NCBI RefSeq assembly: GCF_900116405.1
Contig: NZ_FPAQ01000002.1
Location: 62,001-126,000, forward strand
Length of the DNA stretch: 64,000 bases
Source: Halomonas saccharevitans
Lineage (GTDB): Bacteria; Pseudomonadota; Gammaproteobacteria; Pseudomonadales; Halomonadaceae
Reading direction: 5' to 3'
Shown piece by piece: positions 17,901 to 25,885 of the stretch. Numbering within the stretch: position 1 is the stretch's first letter; every line of letters begins with the position of its first letter. The notes beneath the pieces are model-generated. The model had not been told where the DNA came from. It did no database searches and saw nothing but the letters and a program-made list of their open reading frames with translations. The translations under genes and the position numbers were made by a program.

Positions 17901-18740
17901 GTGAAGGCCTGGGACGCGCTTTCCAAGATCACCGGGCGGGATCACACCCACCTGGCGCATCCCAAGGAAGAGGAGAAGATCCGTTTCCGCGACATCGTCG
18001 CCCAGCCGCGCAAGATCATCTCCAGCCCGACCTGGTCCGGCCTCGAGGACGAGCACGTCTCCTACAACGCCGGCTATACCAACGTCCACGAGCTGATTCC
18101 CTGGCGCACCGTCAGCGGCCGCCAGCAGTTCTACCAGGATCACCCCTGGATGCGCGCCTTCGGCGAGAGCCTGCTGGCCTATCGGCCCCCCATCAATACC
18201 AAGGCGGCGCAGGGCTTCACGCTTCCGGCCGACAATGGCTACAAGACCAAGGCGCTGAACTTCATCACGCCGCACCAGAAGTGGGGGATCCACTCCACCT
18301 ACAGTGAAAACCTGCTGATGCTGACATTGTCACGCGGCGGCCCGATTGCCTGGCTGTCGGAAGACGATGCGCAGTCGATCGGCATCGAAGACAACGACTG
18401 GATCGAGCTCTACAACGCCAACGGTGCGATCACCGCCCGTGCCGTGGTCAGCCAGCGGGTCAAGAACGGCATGGTGATGATGTACCACGCCCAGGAGCGG
18501 ATCACCAATATCCCCGGCTCCGAGGTCAGCGGCACGCGTGGCGGGTTCCATAACTCGGTCACCCGCATCTGCCCCAAGCCGACTCACATGATCGGCGGCT
18601 ACGCGCAGCTCTCCTACAGCTTCAACTACTACGGCACCGTCGGCTCCAACCGCGACGAGTTCGTCCTGATTCGCAAGATGAAGAACATCGACTGGCTGGA
18701 TGGCGAAGGCAATGACACCGTGCAGGAGGCCGTCAAATGA
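14958..18740 (+). CDS. narG: Respiratory nitrate reductase alpha subunit NarG
   Basis: The 1260-residue molybdo-bis(MGD) catalytic subunit reduces nitrate to nitrite at the cytoplasmic face. The FS0 [4Fe-4S] ligands are complete: H50, C54, C58 and C93. The molybdenum-coordinating Asp is D223 in YCDLPPASP, by comparison with E. coli NarG. The N-terminus is a vestigial twin-arginine-like sequence lacking RR, as is usual for membrane-bound NarG. The ATG at 14958 follows CTGGAGAG and matches the family N-terminus; the frame upstream to 14841 is rejected. It overlaps narH by 4 bp. Confidence 0.98.
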   Translation: MSHFIDRLNFFRKAREPFANEHGELRQESREWEDGYRQRWQHDKVVRSTHGVNCTGSCSWKIYVKNGLVTWETQQTDYPRTRPDLPNHEPRGCPRGASYSWYMYSANRLKYPLIRKPLLKLWREALEAKGDPVDAWASIVEDPDKAKQYKRARGMGGFVRGNWDELNELVAASNVYTAKQYGPDRIIGFSPIPAMSMVSYAAGSRYLSLIGGVCMSFYDFYCDLPPASPMTWGEQTDVPESADWYNSGYIIAWGSNVPQTRTPDAHFFTEVRYKGTKTVSITPDYAEVSKLTDEWLSAKQGTDAALAMAMGHVILKEFHLDKPSAYFTDYVRRYSDMPFLVELEPREDGSYAPGRQLRASDFDASLGQKNNPEWKTVAWDETRDQLVVPRGSIGFRWGETGDEVGKWNLEPLDAEGTEIKPLLSLAEHHDSVARVAFPYFGGIEHEHFDHVKGEGAGAADDLLFHNLPVKKMKKADGSEMLAVTVFDLMCANYGIDRGFSGDSEDDGATSYDQVRPYTPAWQEKITGVPADQCARIAREFADNADKTQGRSMIIVGAGMNHWYHMDMNYRGLINMLVMCGCIGQSGGGWAHYVGQEKLRPQTGWTPLAFGLDWQRPPRHMNSTSFFYNHSSQWRYEKLEIKEILSPLAKAEDYPGSLIDFNVRSERMGWLPSAPQLGTNPLRLAKKAEQAGMSTKDYAVQQLKSGELSFAAEDPDAPQNFPRNMFIWRSNLLGSSGKGHEYMLKYLLGTRHGIQGKDLGEEGGTIPEEVKWHDEAPEGKLDLLVTLDFRMSTTCLYSDIVFPTATWYEKNDLNTSDMHPFIHPLTAATDPAWESRSDWDIYKGIAKAFSKACVGHLGEETDLVTLPHQHDSPAELSQVEVKDWKKGECEPISGKTMPALIEVKRNYPETYERFTSVGPLLQSIGNGGKGINWNTESEVELLGKLNHRKLDGPHKGRPQIESAVDAAEMILTLAPETNGQVAVKAWDALSKITGRDHTHLAHPKEEEKIRFRDIVAQPRKIISSPTWSGLEDEHVSYNAGYTNVHELIPWRTVSGRQQFYQDHPWMRAFGESLLAYRPPINTKAAQGFTLPADNGYKTKALNFITPHQKWGIHSTYSENLLMLTLSRGGPIAWLSEDDAQSIGIEDNDWIELYNANGAITARAVVSQRVKNGMVMMYHAQERITNIPGSEVSGTRGGFHNSVTRICPKPTHMIGGYAQLSYSFNYYGTVGSNRDEFVLIRKMKNIDWLDGEGNDTVQEAVK

Positions 18741-20311
18741 AGATTCGTTCGCAAGTAGGCATGGTCCTCAACCTCGACAAGTGCATCGGCTGTCACACCT
18801 GCTCGGTGACCTGCAAGAACGTCTGGACCAGTCGTGAAGGCATCGAGTACGCCTGGTTCAACAACGTCGAGACCAAGCCCGGTATCGGTTATCCCAAGGA
18901 GTGGGAGAACCAGCAGAAGTGGAAGGGCGGCTGGTTGCGCCGTAAGGATGGCAAGATCGAGCCGCGCATCGGCGGCAAGTGGCGAGTGCTGGCGAACATC
19001 TTCGCCAACCCCGATCTGCCGGAGATCGACGACTACTACGAGCCGTTCACCTTCGACTACCAGCACCTGCACACCGCCAAGCAGGGCGAGCATCAGCCCA
19101 CCGCGCGGCCGCGTTCGCTGATCTCCGGCGAGCGCATGAACAAGGTCGAGTGGGGCCCGAACTGGGAGGAGATTCTCGGCACCGAGTTCGCCAAGCGGCG
19201 CAAGGACTCGAACTTCGAGAAGATCCAGGCCGATATCTACGGCCAGTTCGAGAACACCTTCATGATGTACCTGCCGCGGCTGTGCGAGCACTGCCTCAAC
19301 CCGACCTGCGTGGCGTCGTGCCCGAGTGGCGCGATCTACAAGCGTGAGGAGGATGGCATCGTCCTGATCGATCAGGACAAGTGCCGCGGCTGGCGGATGT
19401 GCATCTCCGGCTGTCCCTACAAGAAGATCTACTACAACTGGAAGACCGGTAAGTCCGAGAAGTGCATCTTCTGCTATCCGCGCATCGAGGCCGGACAGCC
19501 TACGGTCTGCTCCGAGACCTGCGTGGGGCGCATCCGCTACCTCGGCGTGCTGCTCTATGACGCCGATCGCATCGAGGAGGTGGCGAGCTCGCCGGACGAG
19601 CGTGACCTCTATCACCGCCAGTGTGAGATCTTCCTGGATCCTAACGACCCCGAGGTGATCGCCCAGGCCAAGGCGGACGGCATCACCGATAACGTGATCG
19701 CCGCCGCCCAGGCCTCGCCGGTCTACAAGCTGGCCATGGACTGGGGCCTGGCACTGCCGCTGCACCCGGAATATCGCACCCTGCCGATGGTCTGGTACGT
19801 GCCGCCGCTGTCGCCGATCCAGTCGGCCGCCGAGGCCGGCAACGTCGAGTTCGACGGCGTGATGCCCAAGATCGAGTCGCTGCGCATTCCGGTCAAGTAC
19901 CTGGCCAACATGCTGACCGCCGGCGAGGAAGAGCCCGTGGTACTGGCCCTCAAGCGTCTGATGGCCATGCGCCTCTACATGCGAGGCAAGCACGTCGAGG
20001 GCAAGGCCGAGACCGAGGTGCTGGAGAGCGTGGGCCTCAGCGAGGCCCAGGTGGAGGACATGTACCGGTATCTGGCCATCGCCAACTATGAGGATCGCTT
20101 CGTGATCCCGACGAGCCATCGCGAAATGGCCACCGAGGCCTTCCCGGAGCGTGGCGGCTGTGGTTTCAGCTTCGGTGATGGCTGTCACGGCGAGAGCAAG
20201 CCGAGTCTGTTCAATGGTCGTTCACAGACCACCACCCTTGTACAGCCGGTGGAGACCTTCGACCCCCAGGCACAGGGCAAGCGACAGAGCGAGGAGGTGC
20301 GTCATGGCTGA
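18737..20311 (+). CDS. narH: Respiratory nitrate reductase beta subunit NarH
   Basis: The 524-residue iron-sulfur subunit wires NarI to NarG. All four cysteine clusters are seen: CIGCHTCSVTC, CEHCLNPTCVASC, CRGWRMCISGC (Trp in place of one Cys, giving the [3Fe-4S] centre) and CIFCYP...CSETC. It overlaps narG by 4 bp and narJ by 8 bp. Length is slightly over that of E. coli NarH. Confidence 0.98.
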   Translation: MKIRSQVGMVLNLDKCIGCHTCSVTCKNVWTSREGIEYAWFNNVETKPGIGYPKEWENQQKWKGGWLRRKDGKIEPRIGGKWRVLANIFANPDLPEIDDYYEPFTFDYQHLHTAKQGEHQPTARPRSLISGERMNKVEWGPNWEEILGTEFAKRRKDSNFEKIQADIYGQFENTFMMYLPRLCEHCLNPTCVASCPSGAIYKREEDGIVLIDQDKCRGWRMCISGCPYKKIYYNWKTGKSEKCIFCYPRIEAGQPTVCSETCVGRIRYLGVLLYDADRIEEVASSPDERDLYHRQCEIFLDPNDPEVIAQAKADGITDNVIAAAQASPVYKLAMDWGLALPLHPEYRTLPMVWYVPPLSPIQSAAEAGNVEFDGVMPKIESLRIPVKYLANMLTAGEEEPVVLALKRLMAMRLYMRGKHVEGKAETEVLESVGLSEAQVEDMYRYLAIANYEDRFVIPTSHREMATEAFPERGGCGFSFGDGCHGESKPSLFNGRSQTTTLVQPVETFDPQAQGKRQSEEVRHG

Positions 20312-21089
20312 GGCAGCCATCCAATATCCCGTGGCGGAGCCTGACATGCTGAGCCTGCGTGTGCTGGCTCGACTGCTCGACTATCCCTCCGCGGAGCTCC
20401 AGGCCGCCGCGCCGGAGCTGATCGAGATCATCAACGACGAGCGCCGGCTTCCGGCGGCGCTTCGCGCTCGCCTGATGGACTGGTGTCAGCGCCTGCTGGA
20501 GGCTGACCTGCTGGAACTGCAGTCCGAGTACGTGGCGCTGTTCGACAAGGGGCGGGCGACGTCGCTGCTGCTCTTCGAGCACGTTCACGGCGAGTCCCGT
20601 GATCGCGGCCAGGCGATGGTCGACCTGATGGCCGAGTACCGCGCCGCGGGCTTCGAGCTCGATGCGCGTGAGCTGCCCGACTACCTGCCGATGTTCCTGG
20701 AGTACCTCTCGACCCGCCCGGAAGCCGATATCGGTCGCTGGCTGGGCGAGATCCGCCACATTCTGGCGTTGCTCAGTGCGCGTCTCGAGGAGCGTGAGGC
20801 CGACCATGCCCTGGTGCCGCTGGCGCTGCTGGCGCTGATCGGCGCCGAGGAAGACGTCGCTGCCCACCGCGACAGCGTCAAGGAGGAGGCGCCCGACGAC
20901 ACCCCCGAGGCGCTGGACGAGGTCTGGGAAGAGGAAGCGGTGCGCTTCAGCGCCGCCTCCGATGAGGACTGCGCGCTGCAGTCAGCCGAAGGTCGCCGAC
21001 TCGCCGAGCGCAAGAAGGCCGTGCCCAGCGACCCCGTCAAAATCATGCCCGGCAGCGGCCCGGCCGACCGCGGCCCGACCGATCGCTAA
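20304..21089 (+). CDS. narJ: Nitrate reductase assembly chaperone NarJ
   Basis: NarJ is the dedicated cytoplasmic chaperone for molybdenum cofactor insertion into NarG and membrane targeting of NarGH. The 261-residue helical protein has the NarJ/TorD core (LLDYPSAEL, VALFDKGRATSLLLFEHVHG, DYLPMFLEYLS). The ATG at 20304 follows GAGGAGG and lies inside the last codons of narH. The acidic and basic C-terminal tail past residue 190 is longer than in E. coli NarJ. Confidence 0.94.
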   Translation: MAEAAIQYPVAEPDMLSLRVLARLLDYPSAELQAAAPELIEIINDERRLPAALRARLMDWCQRLLEADLLELQSEYVALFDKGRATSLLLFEHVHGESRDRGQAMVDLMAEYRAAGFELDARELPDYLPMFLEYLSTRPEADIGRWLGEIRHILALLSARLEEREADHALVPLALLALIGAEEDVAAHRDSVKEEAPDDTPEALDEVWEEEAVRFSAASDEDCALQSAEGRRLAERKKAVPSDPVKIMPGSGPADRGPTDR

Positions 21090-21101
21090 AGGAGAACCGT
21101 C

Positions 21102-21785
21102 ATGTTTGGCGAATACCTGCAACACCTCATCTATGGCTACTACCCCTACCTGGCCGGCACGGTGTTCCTGGTCGGCAGCCTGTTGCGCTACGACCACGGC
21201 CAGTACACCTGGAAGACCGGCTCCAGCCAGATGCTCACCTCGAAGAACATGCGTCTGGCCAGCAATCTCTTCCATGTCGGCATCATCGTGATCTTTTTCG
21301 GCCATCTGGTGGGCATGCTGACCCCGCACTGGGTCTACGCACCCTTCCTGCACGCCGGCACCAAGCAGCTGATCGCCATCATCGTCGGCGGGGCGGCAGG
21401 CATTGCCTGCCTCGTGGGCGGGGCCATGCTGCTGCATCGCCGGATCACCAATCCGCGGGTTCGCGCCTCTTCCAGCCCGATGGACACCGTGATTCTCGGC
21501 TTGATCGTGTTCCAGGCCTTCCTGGGTCTGGTTACCGTCATCTTCTCGCTGGGTCACCTGGACGGCGCGATGATGCTGACCCTCTCCAGCTGGGCACAGT
21601 CGATCATCTTCTTCAGCGGCGGGGCGGCCGACTACATGGCCGAAGTCTCCTGGATCTACAAGGTCCATATCTTCCTGGGCATGACCATCATCCTGCTGTT
21701 CCCGTTCTCACGCCTGGTGCATGTGTGGAGCGTGCCCTTCGGCTACGTGACTCGTCGCTACCAGCTGGTGCGCAAGCGGGGCTGA
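21102..21785 (+). CDS. narI: Respiratory nitrate reductase gamma subunit NarI
   Basis: The 227-residue, five-helix diheme cytochrome b oxidises quinol and anchors NarGH. The four heme histidines are visible: H58 and H68 in the second helix region (LFHVGIIVIFFGH) and H189 and H207 near the C-terminus (YKVHIFLG, RLVHVW). AAAGGAGAA precedes the ATG. It ends the nar structural genes; a structured repeat follows before ppiC. Confidence 0.97.
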   Translation: MFGEYLQHLIYGYYPYLAGTVFLVGSLLRYDHGQYTWKTGSSQMLTSKNMRLASNLFHVGIIVIFFGHLVGMLTPHWVYAPFLHAGTKQLIAIIVGGAAGIACLVGGAMLLHRRITNPRVRASSSPMDTVILGLIVFQAFLGLVTVIFSLGHLDGAMMLTLSSWAQSIIFFSGGAADYMAEVSWIYKVHIFLGMTIILLFPFSRLVHVWSVPFGYVTRRYQLVRKRG

Positions 21786-21822
21786 ATGCCAAGTCAGCAC
21801 CCATCCCCACAGGCGGTGAGAT

Positions 21823-21930
21823 GAGCGCCGGGGACAAGGCAAAGCGAGGGTCTTTTGCCATGGATGGCAAAAGTAGCGCCCAGGGAAGGGTTCACAGCGC
21901 CCTCGCGAAGGCTTGTCGACGGCAACGCTC
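21823..21930. repeat. Dispersed structured repeat, short form (copy 2), after narI
   Basis: Imperfect outer arms (21823-21850 and 21900-21930) enclose a perfect inner hairpin TTTTGCCA-TGGA-TGGCAAAA (21853-21872) and a core at 21873-21900 nearly identical to that at 3151-3180. The inner hairpin is short here and long and branched in copy 1, so only the core and the outer-arm plan are conserved. It lies in the 193-bp gap between narI and ppiC. Confidence 0.8.
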
Positions 21931-21978
21931 ATCGCATGCCGGACTGAGTGAGTAAGACGCCCTACAGGGGGAAACGAC

Positions 21979-22800
21979 ATGCAAAAGATCGATATCGAGA
22001 TGATTCCCGGGGGCGCGAGCCCGCCCCCGATCCGGGTCGGCGAGGCCACCATCGCCGAGGCCGCCATCGCCGAGGAGATGCAGTACCACCCGGCCGACAG
22101 CGCCGGCACCGCCCAGCTCCAGGCGGCCCGCGCCCTGGTGGTGCGCGAGCTGCTGCGCCAGCGGGCGAATGCCCTGGGCCTGGCCGAGGCCGCCTCCGAG
22201 GCGATCGATGAGGCCGACGACGCCATTGCCGCGCTGCTGGAACAGGAGCTGGACGTGCCCGAGCCCGACGAGGCCGACTGCCGGCGCTTCCACGCCGCCC
22301 ACGCCGAGCGCTTCAGCGAGCCGACGCGCCTCAAGGTGCGCCACGTGCTGCTGGCCGCGGCCCCGGACGACGCCCCGGCGCGCGACGCCGGCTATCGCCA
22401 GGGCGAGACGCTGATCCGCGAACTCGAGGCGGCGCCCGAGCGCTTCACCGAGCTCGCCCAGCGCCACTCCGCCTGCCCCTCGAAGGAGGCAGGCGGCGAG
22501 CTTGGCTGGCTCGCGCCCGGCCAGACCGTCGCCGAGCTCGACCGGGCACTGCAGCACCTGCCCGTGGGGCTCCACGAGCGGCCGCTGGCCTCGCGCTACG
22601 GCTGGCACCTGGTCAGCATCGACGAGCGTCAGGAGGGTCGCGAGCTGCCCTTCGAACAGGTGGCCGAGCGGGTCCGCCACAGCCTGCGCGAGCAGGCCAC
22701 GCGCCGCGCCCTGCGCCACTACCTGCTGGCGCTCGAGGCCGAGATCGGCGTCGAGGGTCTCTCCCTCGATGACGACGGCGGCAACGCCCTGATGCAGTGA
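21979..22800 (+). CDS. Cytoplasmic PpiC-type peptidyl-prolyl isomerase of the nar operon
   Basis: A 273-residue NifM/PpiC-like protein: an N-terminal helical part, then a parvulin domain from about residue 115 to 215 (VRHVLLAA, FTELAQRHSACPSKEAGGELGWL, RYGWHLVSID). There is no signal peptide, unlike SurA or PpiD. The position after narGHJI recurs in denitrifiers and suggests a folding role for the nitrate reductase; this is inference. CAGGGGGAAACGAC precedes the ATG. Confidence 0.88.
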   Translation: MQKIDIEMIPGGASPPPIRVGEATIAEAAIAEEMQYHPADSAGTAQLQAARALVVRELLRQRANALGLAEAASEAIDEADDAIAALLEQELDVPEPDEADCRRFHAAHAERFSEPTRLKVRHVLLAAAPDDAPARDAGYRQGETLIRELEAAPERFTELAQRHSACPSKEAGGELGWLAPGQTVAELDRALQHLPVGLHERPLASRYGWHLVSIDERQEGRELPFEQVAERVRHSLREQATRRALRHYLLALEAEIGVEGLSLDDDGGNALMQ

Positions 22801-22853
22801 CGCCGGCCGCGCGAGAGCCCGTCAGCCGAGGCGTGGCGGGATCTCGCGCTTTC

Positions 22854-22867
22854 TTGATACGCGTCAT
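22854..22867 (+). promoter_or_regulatory. Candidate weak FNR/Dnr box before moaB
   Basis: TTGAT-ACGC-GTCAT matches the FNR consensus in 8 of 10 positions and is centred 55 bp before the moaB start. No clear -10 hexamer was found at the expected distance, so this is only a candidate. Confidence 0.35.
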
Positions 22868-22915
22868 TCCCCTCGTTTCGGCGCCGCCGCACCATGCATG
22901 GCAAGGAGGATCCCC

Positions 22916-23509
22916 ATGTCCCATGTTTCTGCCAATACGCCCTTCGTGCCCCTGGGCATCGCCGTGCTCACCGTCTCCGATACCCGCGGCCTCGCGGAAG
23001 ACGGCAGCGGCGACCTGCTCGCCGAGCGCCTGACCGCCGCCGGCCATCGCCTGGCGGAGCGCCAGATCGTGCCCGACGACGTCTACCGCCTGCGCGCCGT
23101 GGTCTCGGCCTGGGTGGTGCGCGACGACATCCAGGCCATCCTGGTCAACGGCGGCACCGGCTTCACGCCGCGCGACACCACCCCCGAAGCCCTGGCGCCG
23201 CTGTTTGACAAGGCCATCGACGGCTACGGCGAACTGTTTCGCCAGCGTTCGCTGGCCACCATCGGTACCTCGACCATCCAGTCCCGCGCCGTGGCCGGGC
23301 TGATTGACCGCACCCTGGTGTTCGCCATGCCCGGCTCGCCGAAGGCCTGCGCCACCGCCTGGGACGACATCCTGATCGAGCAGCTCGATGCCCGTACCCG
23401 GCCCTGCAACTTCGTCGCCATGGTCCGCCCCCAGGTCGCGCCCTGCGCCTCTCGCCAGGCGACCTCTGACCAGTACGCGGCGAACGCGGCGTCGGGAGCA
23501 ACGGCATGA
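22916..23509 (+). CDS. moaB: Molybdenum cofactor biosynthesis protein MoaB/Mog family
   Basis: A 197-residue MoaB/MogA-type molybdopterin adenylyltransferase-like protein with LTVSDTRGLAEDGSG at the N-terminus and the NGGTGFTPRD substrate-binding motif. The ATG at 22916 is chosen because AAGGAGG at about 22902-22908 precedes it. It overlaps moeA by 4 bp and supplies cofactor for NarG. The C-terminal tail (about 25 residues) is longer than in E. coli MoaB. Confidence 0.9.
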   Translation: MSHVSANTPFVPLGIAVLTVSDTRGLAEDGSGDLLAERLTAAGHRLAERQIVPDDVYRLRAVVSAWVVRDDIQAILVNGGTGFTPRDTTPEALAPLFDKAIDGYGELFRQRSLATIGTSTIQSRAVAGLIDRTLVFAMPGSPKACATAWDDILIEQLDARTRPCNFVAMVRPQVAPCASRQATSDQYAANAASGATA

Positions 23510-24770
23510 ACTGCGGCTGCGCGGACGTCGTCACCCCCGGCCTGCTCGACCTGTTCGAGGCCCGGGCGCGGATGATCAAGGCCGCCCGACCGATCGCCGG
23601 CCTCGAGCGAGTGGCGCTGGAGGCGGCTGCGGGCCGGGTGCTGGCCGAGCCGGCGCGCTCGACTCTCGACATGCCTGGCGTCGACAACAGCGCCATGGAC
23701 GGCTATGCCCTGCGCCTCGACGAGCTGGCCGACTCGCCCTCGGGCCTGCCGGTGCGGCTGCGCGTCCCGGCCGGCGCCGGCGTGACGCGTCTGCCCGAGG
23801 GGGGCTGCGCCCGCATCTTCACCGGTGCCCCGGTGCCCCGGTGCCGCTGGGGGCCGATGCCGTGGTGCCCCAGGAGCGGGTCAGCCTGGACGCCGCGGGT
23901 CGAGTGCACGTCGCGGGCGAGCTAGCCGTGGGCGCCAACATCCGCCGCCGCGGCGAGGAGAGCCGCGCCGGCGCCACGCTGCTGGAGGCGGGCAAGCGGC
24001 TCAACGCCGCCGCCATCGCCCTCCTGGCGGGCCAGGGCATCGCCAGCGTCACGGTACAGCGGCGCCTGCGGGTGGCGCTGGTCACCACCGGCGACGAGCT
24101 GATCGCCCCCGGACAGGCCTGGCGACCGGGCGCCGTCTACGATAGCAGCGGCCCGATGCTGCGCGCCCTGCTGGCCGACCAGGGCTGCGAGGTGCTCGAC
24201 CTGGGCCCGGTGCTCGATACCCCCGAGGCGCTGGCCGCCGTACTTGCCGAGGCCCGCGACAACGCCGACCTGGTGCTCTGCACCGGCGGCGTCTCGGTGG
24301 GCGAGGAGGATCACGTGCGCCCCGTGCTGGAGCGGCTCGGCGGGCTCGACTTCCACGGCGTGGCCATGAAGCCCGGCAAGCCCCTGGCGCTGGGCTGGCT
24401 CGGCGCCTCTATGGATAGCGGGACGCCACTGATCGGCCTGCCCGGCAATCCGGTGGCCTCGCTGGTCGGCTGGCAGCTGCTGGCGTTACCCTTCGTGCAG
24501 GGTCGCCAGGGGCGCGCGCCCGCGCCGCTCGAGCGCTTCCCGGTCGCCGCCGGCTTCACGCGCCGCGCGCCTCGCGGCCGCCGCGAGCTTCTGCGGGTGG
24601 TTCTGGACTGGAGCGCCGGCGCCCCCGTGGCGCGGCTGGCCGGTGGCCAGGGTTCGCACATGCTCGGCGCCGCCAGCCAGTCCCACGGCTACCTGATCAT
24701 CGATGCCGATACTCCCGTGGAGGAGGGCCATGCCTATGGATACTGTCCCGGAGCCCAGTTCCTCGTCTGA
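23506..24770 (+). pseudogene. moeA: moeA interrupted by an extra copy of an 8-bp tandem repeat
   Basis: Molybdopterin molybdenumtransferase. The 5' part reads a normal MoeA N-terminus to ARIFTGAPVP at about residue 110; the remainder is in another frame from LGADAVVPQERV to the natural C-terminus at 24770. The break is at 23822-23845, where CCGGTGCC occurs three times in perfect tandem. Two copies would give FTGAPVPLGADAVVPQ and a 418-residue protein. As read, the product ends at 23925 after 139 residues without the MoCF domain (CTGGVSVGEEDH). It may be a phase-variable gene, a recent mutation or an assembly artefact. Confidence 0.85.
23822..23845. repeat. Three perfect tandem copies of an 8-bp unit inside moeA
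   Basis: CCGGTGCC is at 23822-23829, 23830-23837 and 23838-23845. Because 8 is not a multiple of 3, gain or loss of one unit switches the reading frame. The two-copy state restores the conserved MoeA sequence. Confidence 0.95.
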
Positions 24771-25473
24771 CCTGCTGCTGCGGCCGCGCCACCTCCGCGA
24801 GCTGGTGCGCGGCGTGCCGTGGCTCGGCGGCCTCGACGACGAGGCCCTCGAGGTCCTGATGAAGGATGCCGGGGTGCGCACCCTGGGAAGCCGTGAGTGG
24901 CTGTTTCGCCAGGACGCCCCGGCCAGGCGAGTCTACATCGTGATCAATGGGCTGGTGCGCCTGGTGCGCAGCGCCCGTGATGGCCGGCTGGCGACCATCC
25001 GCTGCGTCGAGCGCGGCGGCACCCTGGGCGAGCTGAGCATGGTCTCGGGGCCGGGGATCTATCTCTACTGCGCCGAGGCGTTGCGGCGTACCCAGGTGCT
25101 GTCGATCCCCGCCGCGCGCTGCCGCGAGATCCTGGATCGCCATCCCGAGTGCCGGGCAGAGTTCATGAGTCGACTGGCCCTGGAGCTTACCGATCGTCTC
25201 GAGGACATGGCCCTGCTCACACAGGCCGACGCCATGTCGCGGCTGGTCAGCTATATCCTCCGTCAGCTGCCCGTTGGGCACCACAGGGGGCAGCAGGTGG
25301 TGCGTCTGACCATTCCCAAGCGCTGGCTGGCCGCGCAGCTCGCGATGACCCCGGAGACCCTCTCGCGCCTGCTGGCCAGGCTGCGCGAGGAGGGCGTGAT
25401 TACCATCGATCGCCAGCGCCTGGTGGTGCTCGACGAGCACGCGCTGCGCGACTTCATGCTGGACGACGACTGA
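24736..25473 (+). CDS. dnr: Dnr-type Crp/Fnr transcription regulator
   Basis: A 245-residue Crp/Fnr-family activator with an N-terminal cyclic-nucleotide-like sensor domain (REWLFRQDAPARRVYIVINGLVRL region) and a C-terminal HTH. The recognition helix TPETLSRLLARL keeps the E-x-x-S-R residues by which FNR reads TTGAT. The N-terminal FNR cysteines for a [4Fe-4S] cluster are absent, as in Dnr/NnrR proteins that sense NO through heme. The ATG at 24736 sits 8 bp after GGAGGAGGG; ATG 24730 is too close. It overlaps the moeA end by 35 bp. It is the likely regulator of the boxes in this window. Confidence 0.85.
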   Translation: MDTVPEPSSSSDLLLRPRHLRELVRGVPWLGGLDDEALEVLMKDAGVRTLGSREWLFRQDAPARRVYIVINGLVRLVRSARDGRLATIRCVERGGTLGELSMVSGPGIYLYCAEALRRTQVLSIPAARCREILDRHPECRAEFMSRLALELTDRLEDMALLTQADAMSRLVSYILRQLPVGHHRGQQVVRLTIPKRWLAAQLAMTPETLSRLLARLREEGVITIDRQRLVVLDEHALRDFMLDDD

Positions 25474-25501
25474 CCCTTACCCCGACATCCAGGGAGGCTG
25501 C

Positions 25502-25885
25502 ATGTCCCGAACCGCCAACAAGCCCCGCGCCCTGATCTATGCCTGCTCGGGTTGCTCCGACGTGGCCCAGCTCGCCAACGAGGTCGCCCTGCGGCTGGAT
25601 CATGGGCAAGAGGCGGAGATGTCCTGCATCGCCGGCGTCGGCGGCGGCGTTCCGGGCCTGGTGCGCACCGCCCGCTCGGGCCGACCCATCGTGGCCATCG
25701 ACGGCTGCCAGATGCACTGTGCCGAGCACTGCCTGGCTAACGCCGACGTGGCACCCACCGAGCACGTGCGGCTCTATGAGCAGGGCCTGAAGAAGCGCAA
25801 GGGCAGGCGCTACGACGAGGCGACCATCGCCGCGGTCACCGAGCGGGTGGGCGAGCTTATCGCCCGGCTGCCGGTGAACGCCTAG
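25502..25885 (+). CDS. DGC-domain putative zinc-binding protein
   Basis: A 127-residue cysteine-rich protein with YACSGCSDVAQLAN near the N-terminus, an MSCIAGVGG segment and the family-defining DGCQMHCAEHCL. It matches the DGC family (predicted metal binding, function unknown), often seen near denitrification and anaerobic genes. GGGAGG lies before the ATG and 28 bp separate it from dnr, so co-transcription is likely. Confidence 0.85.
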   Translation: MSRTANKPRALIYACSGCSDVAQLANEVALRLDHGQEAEMSCIAGVGGGVPGLVRTARSGRPIVAIDGCQMHCAEHCLANADVAPTEHVRLYEQGLKKRKGRRYDEATIAAVTERVGELIARLPVNA

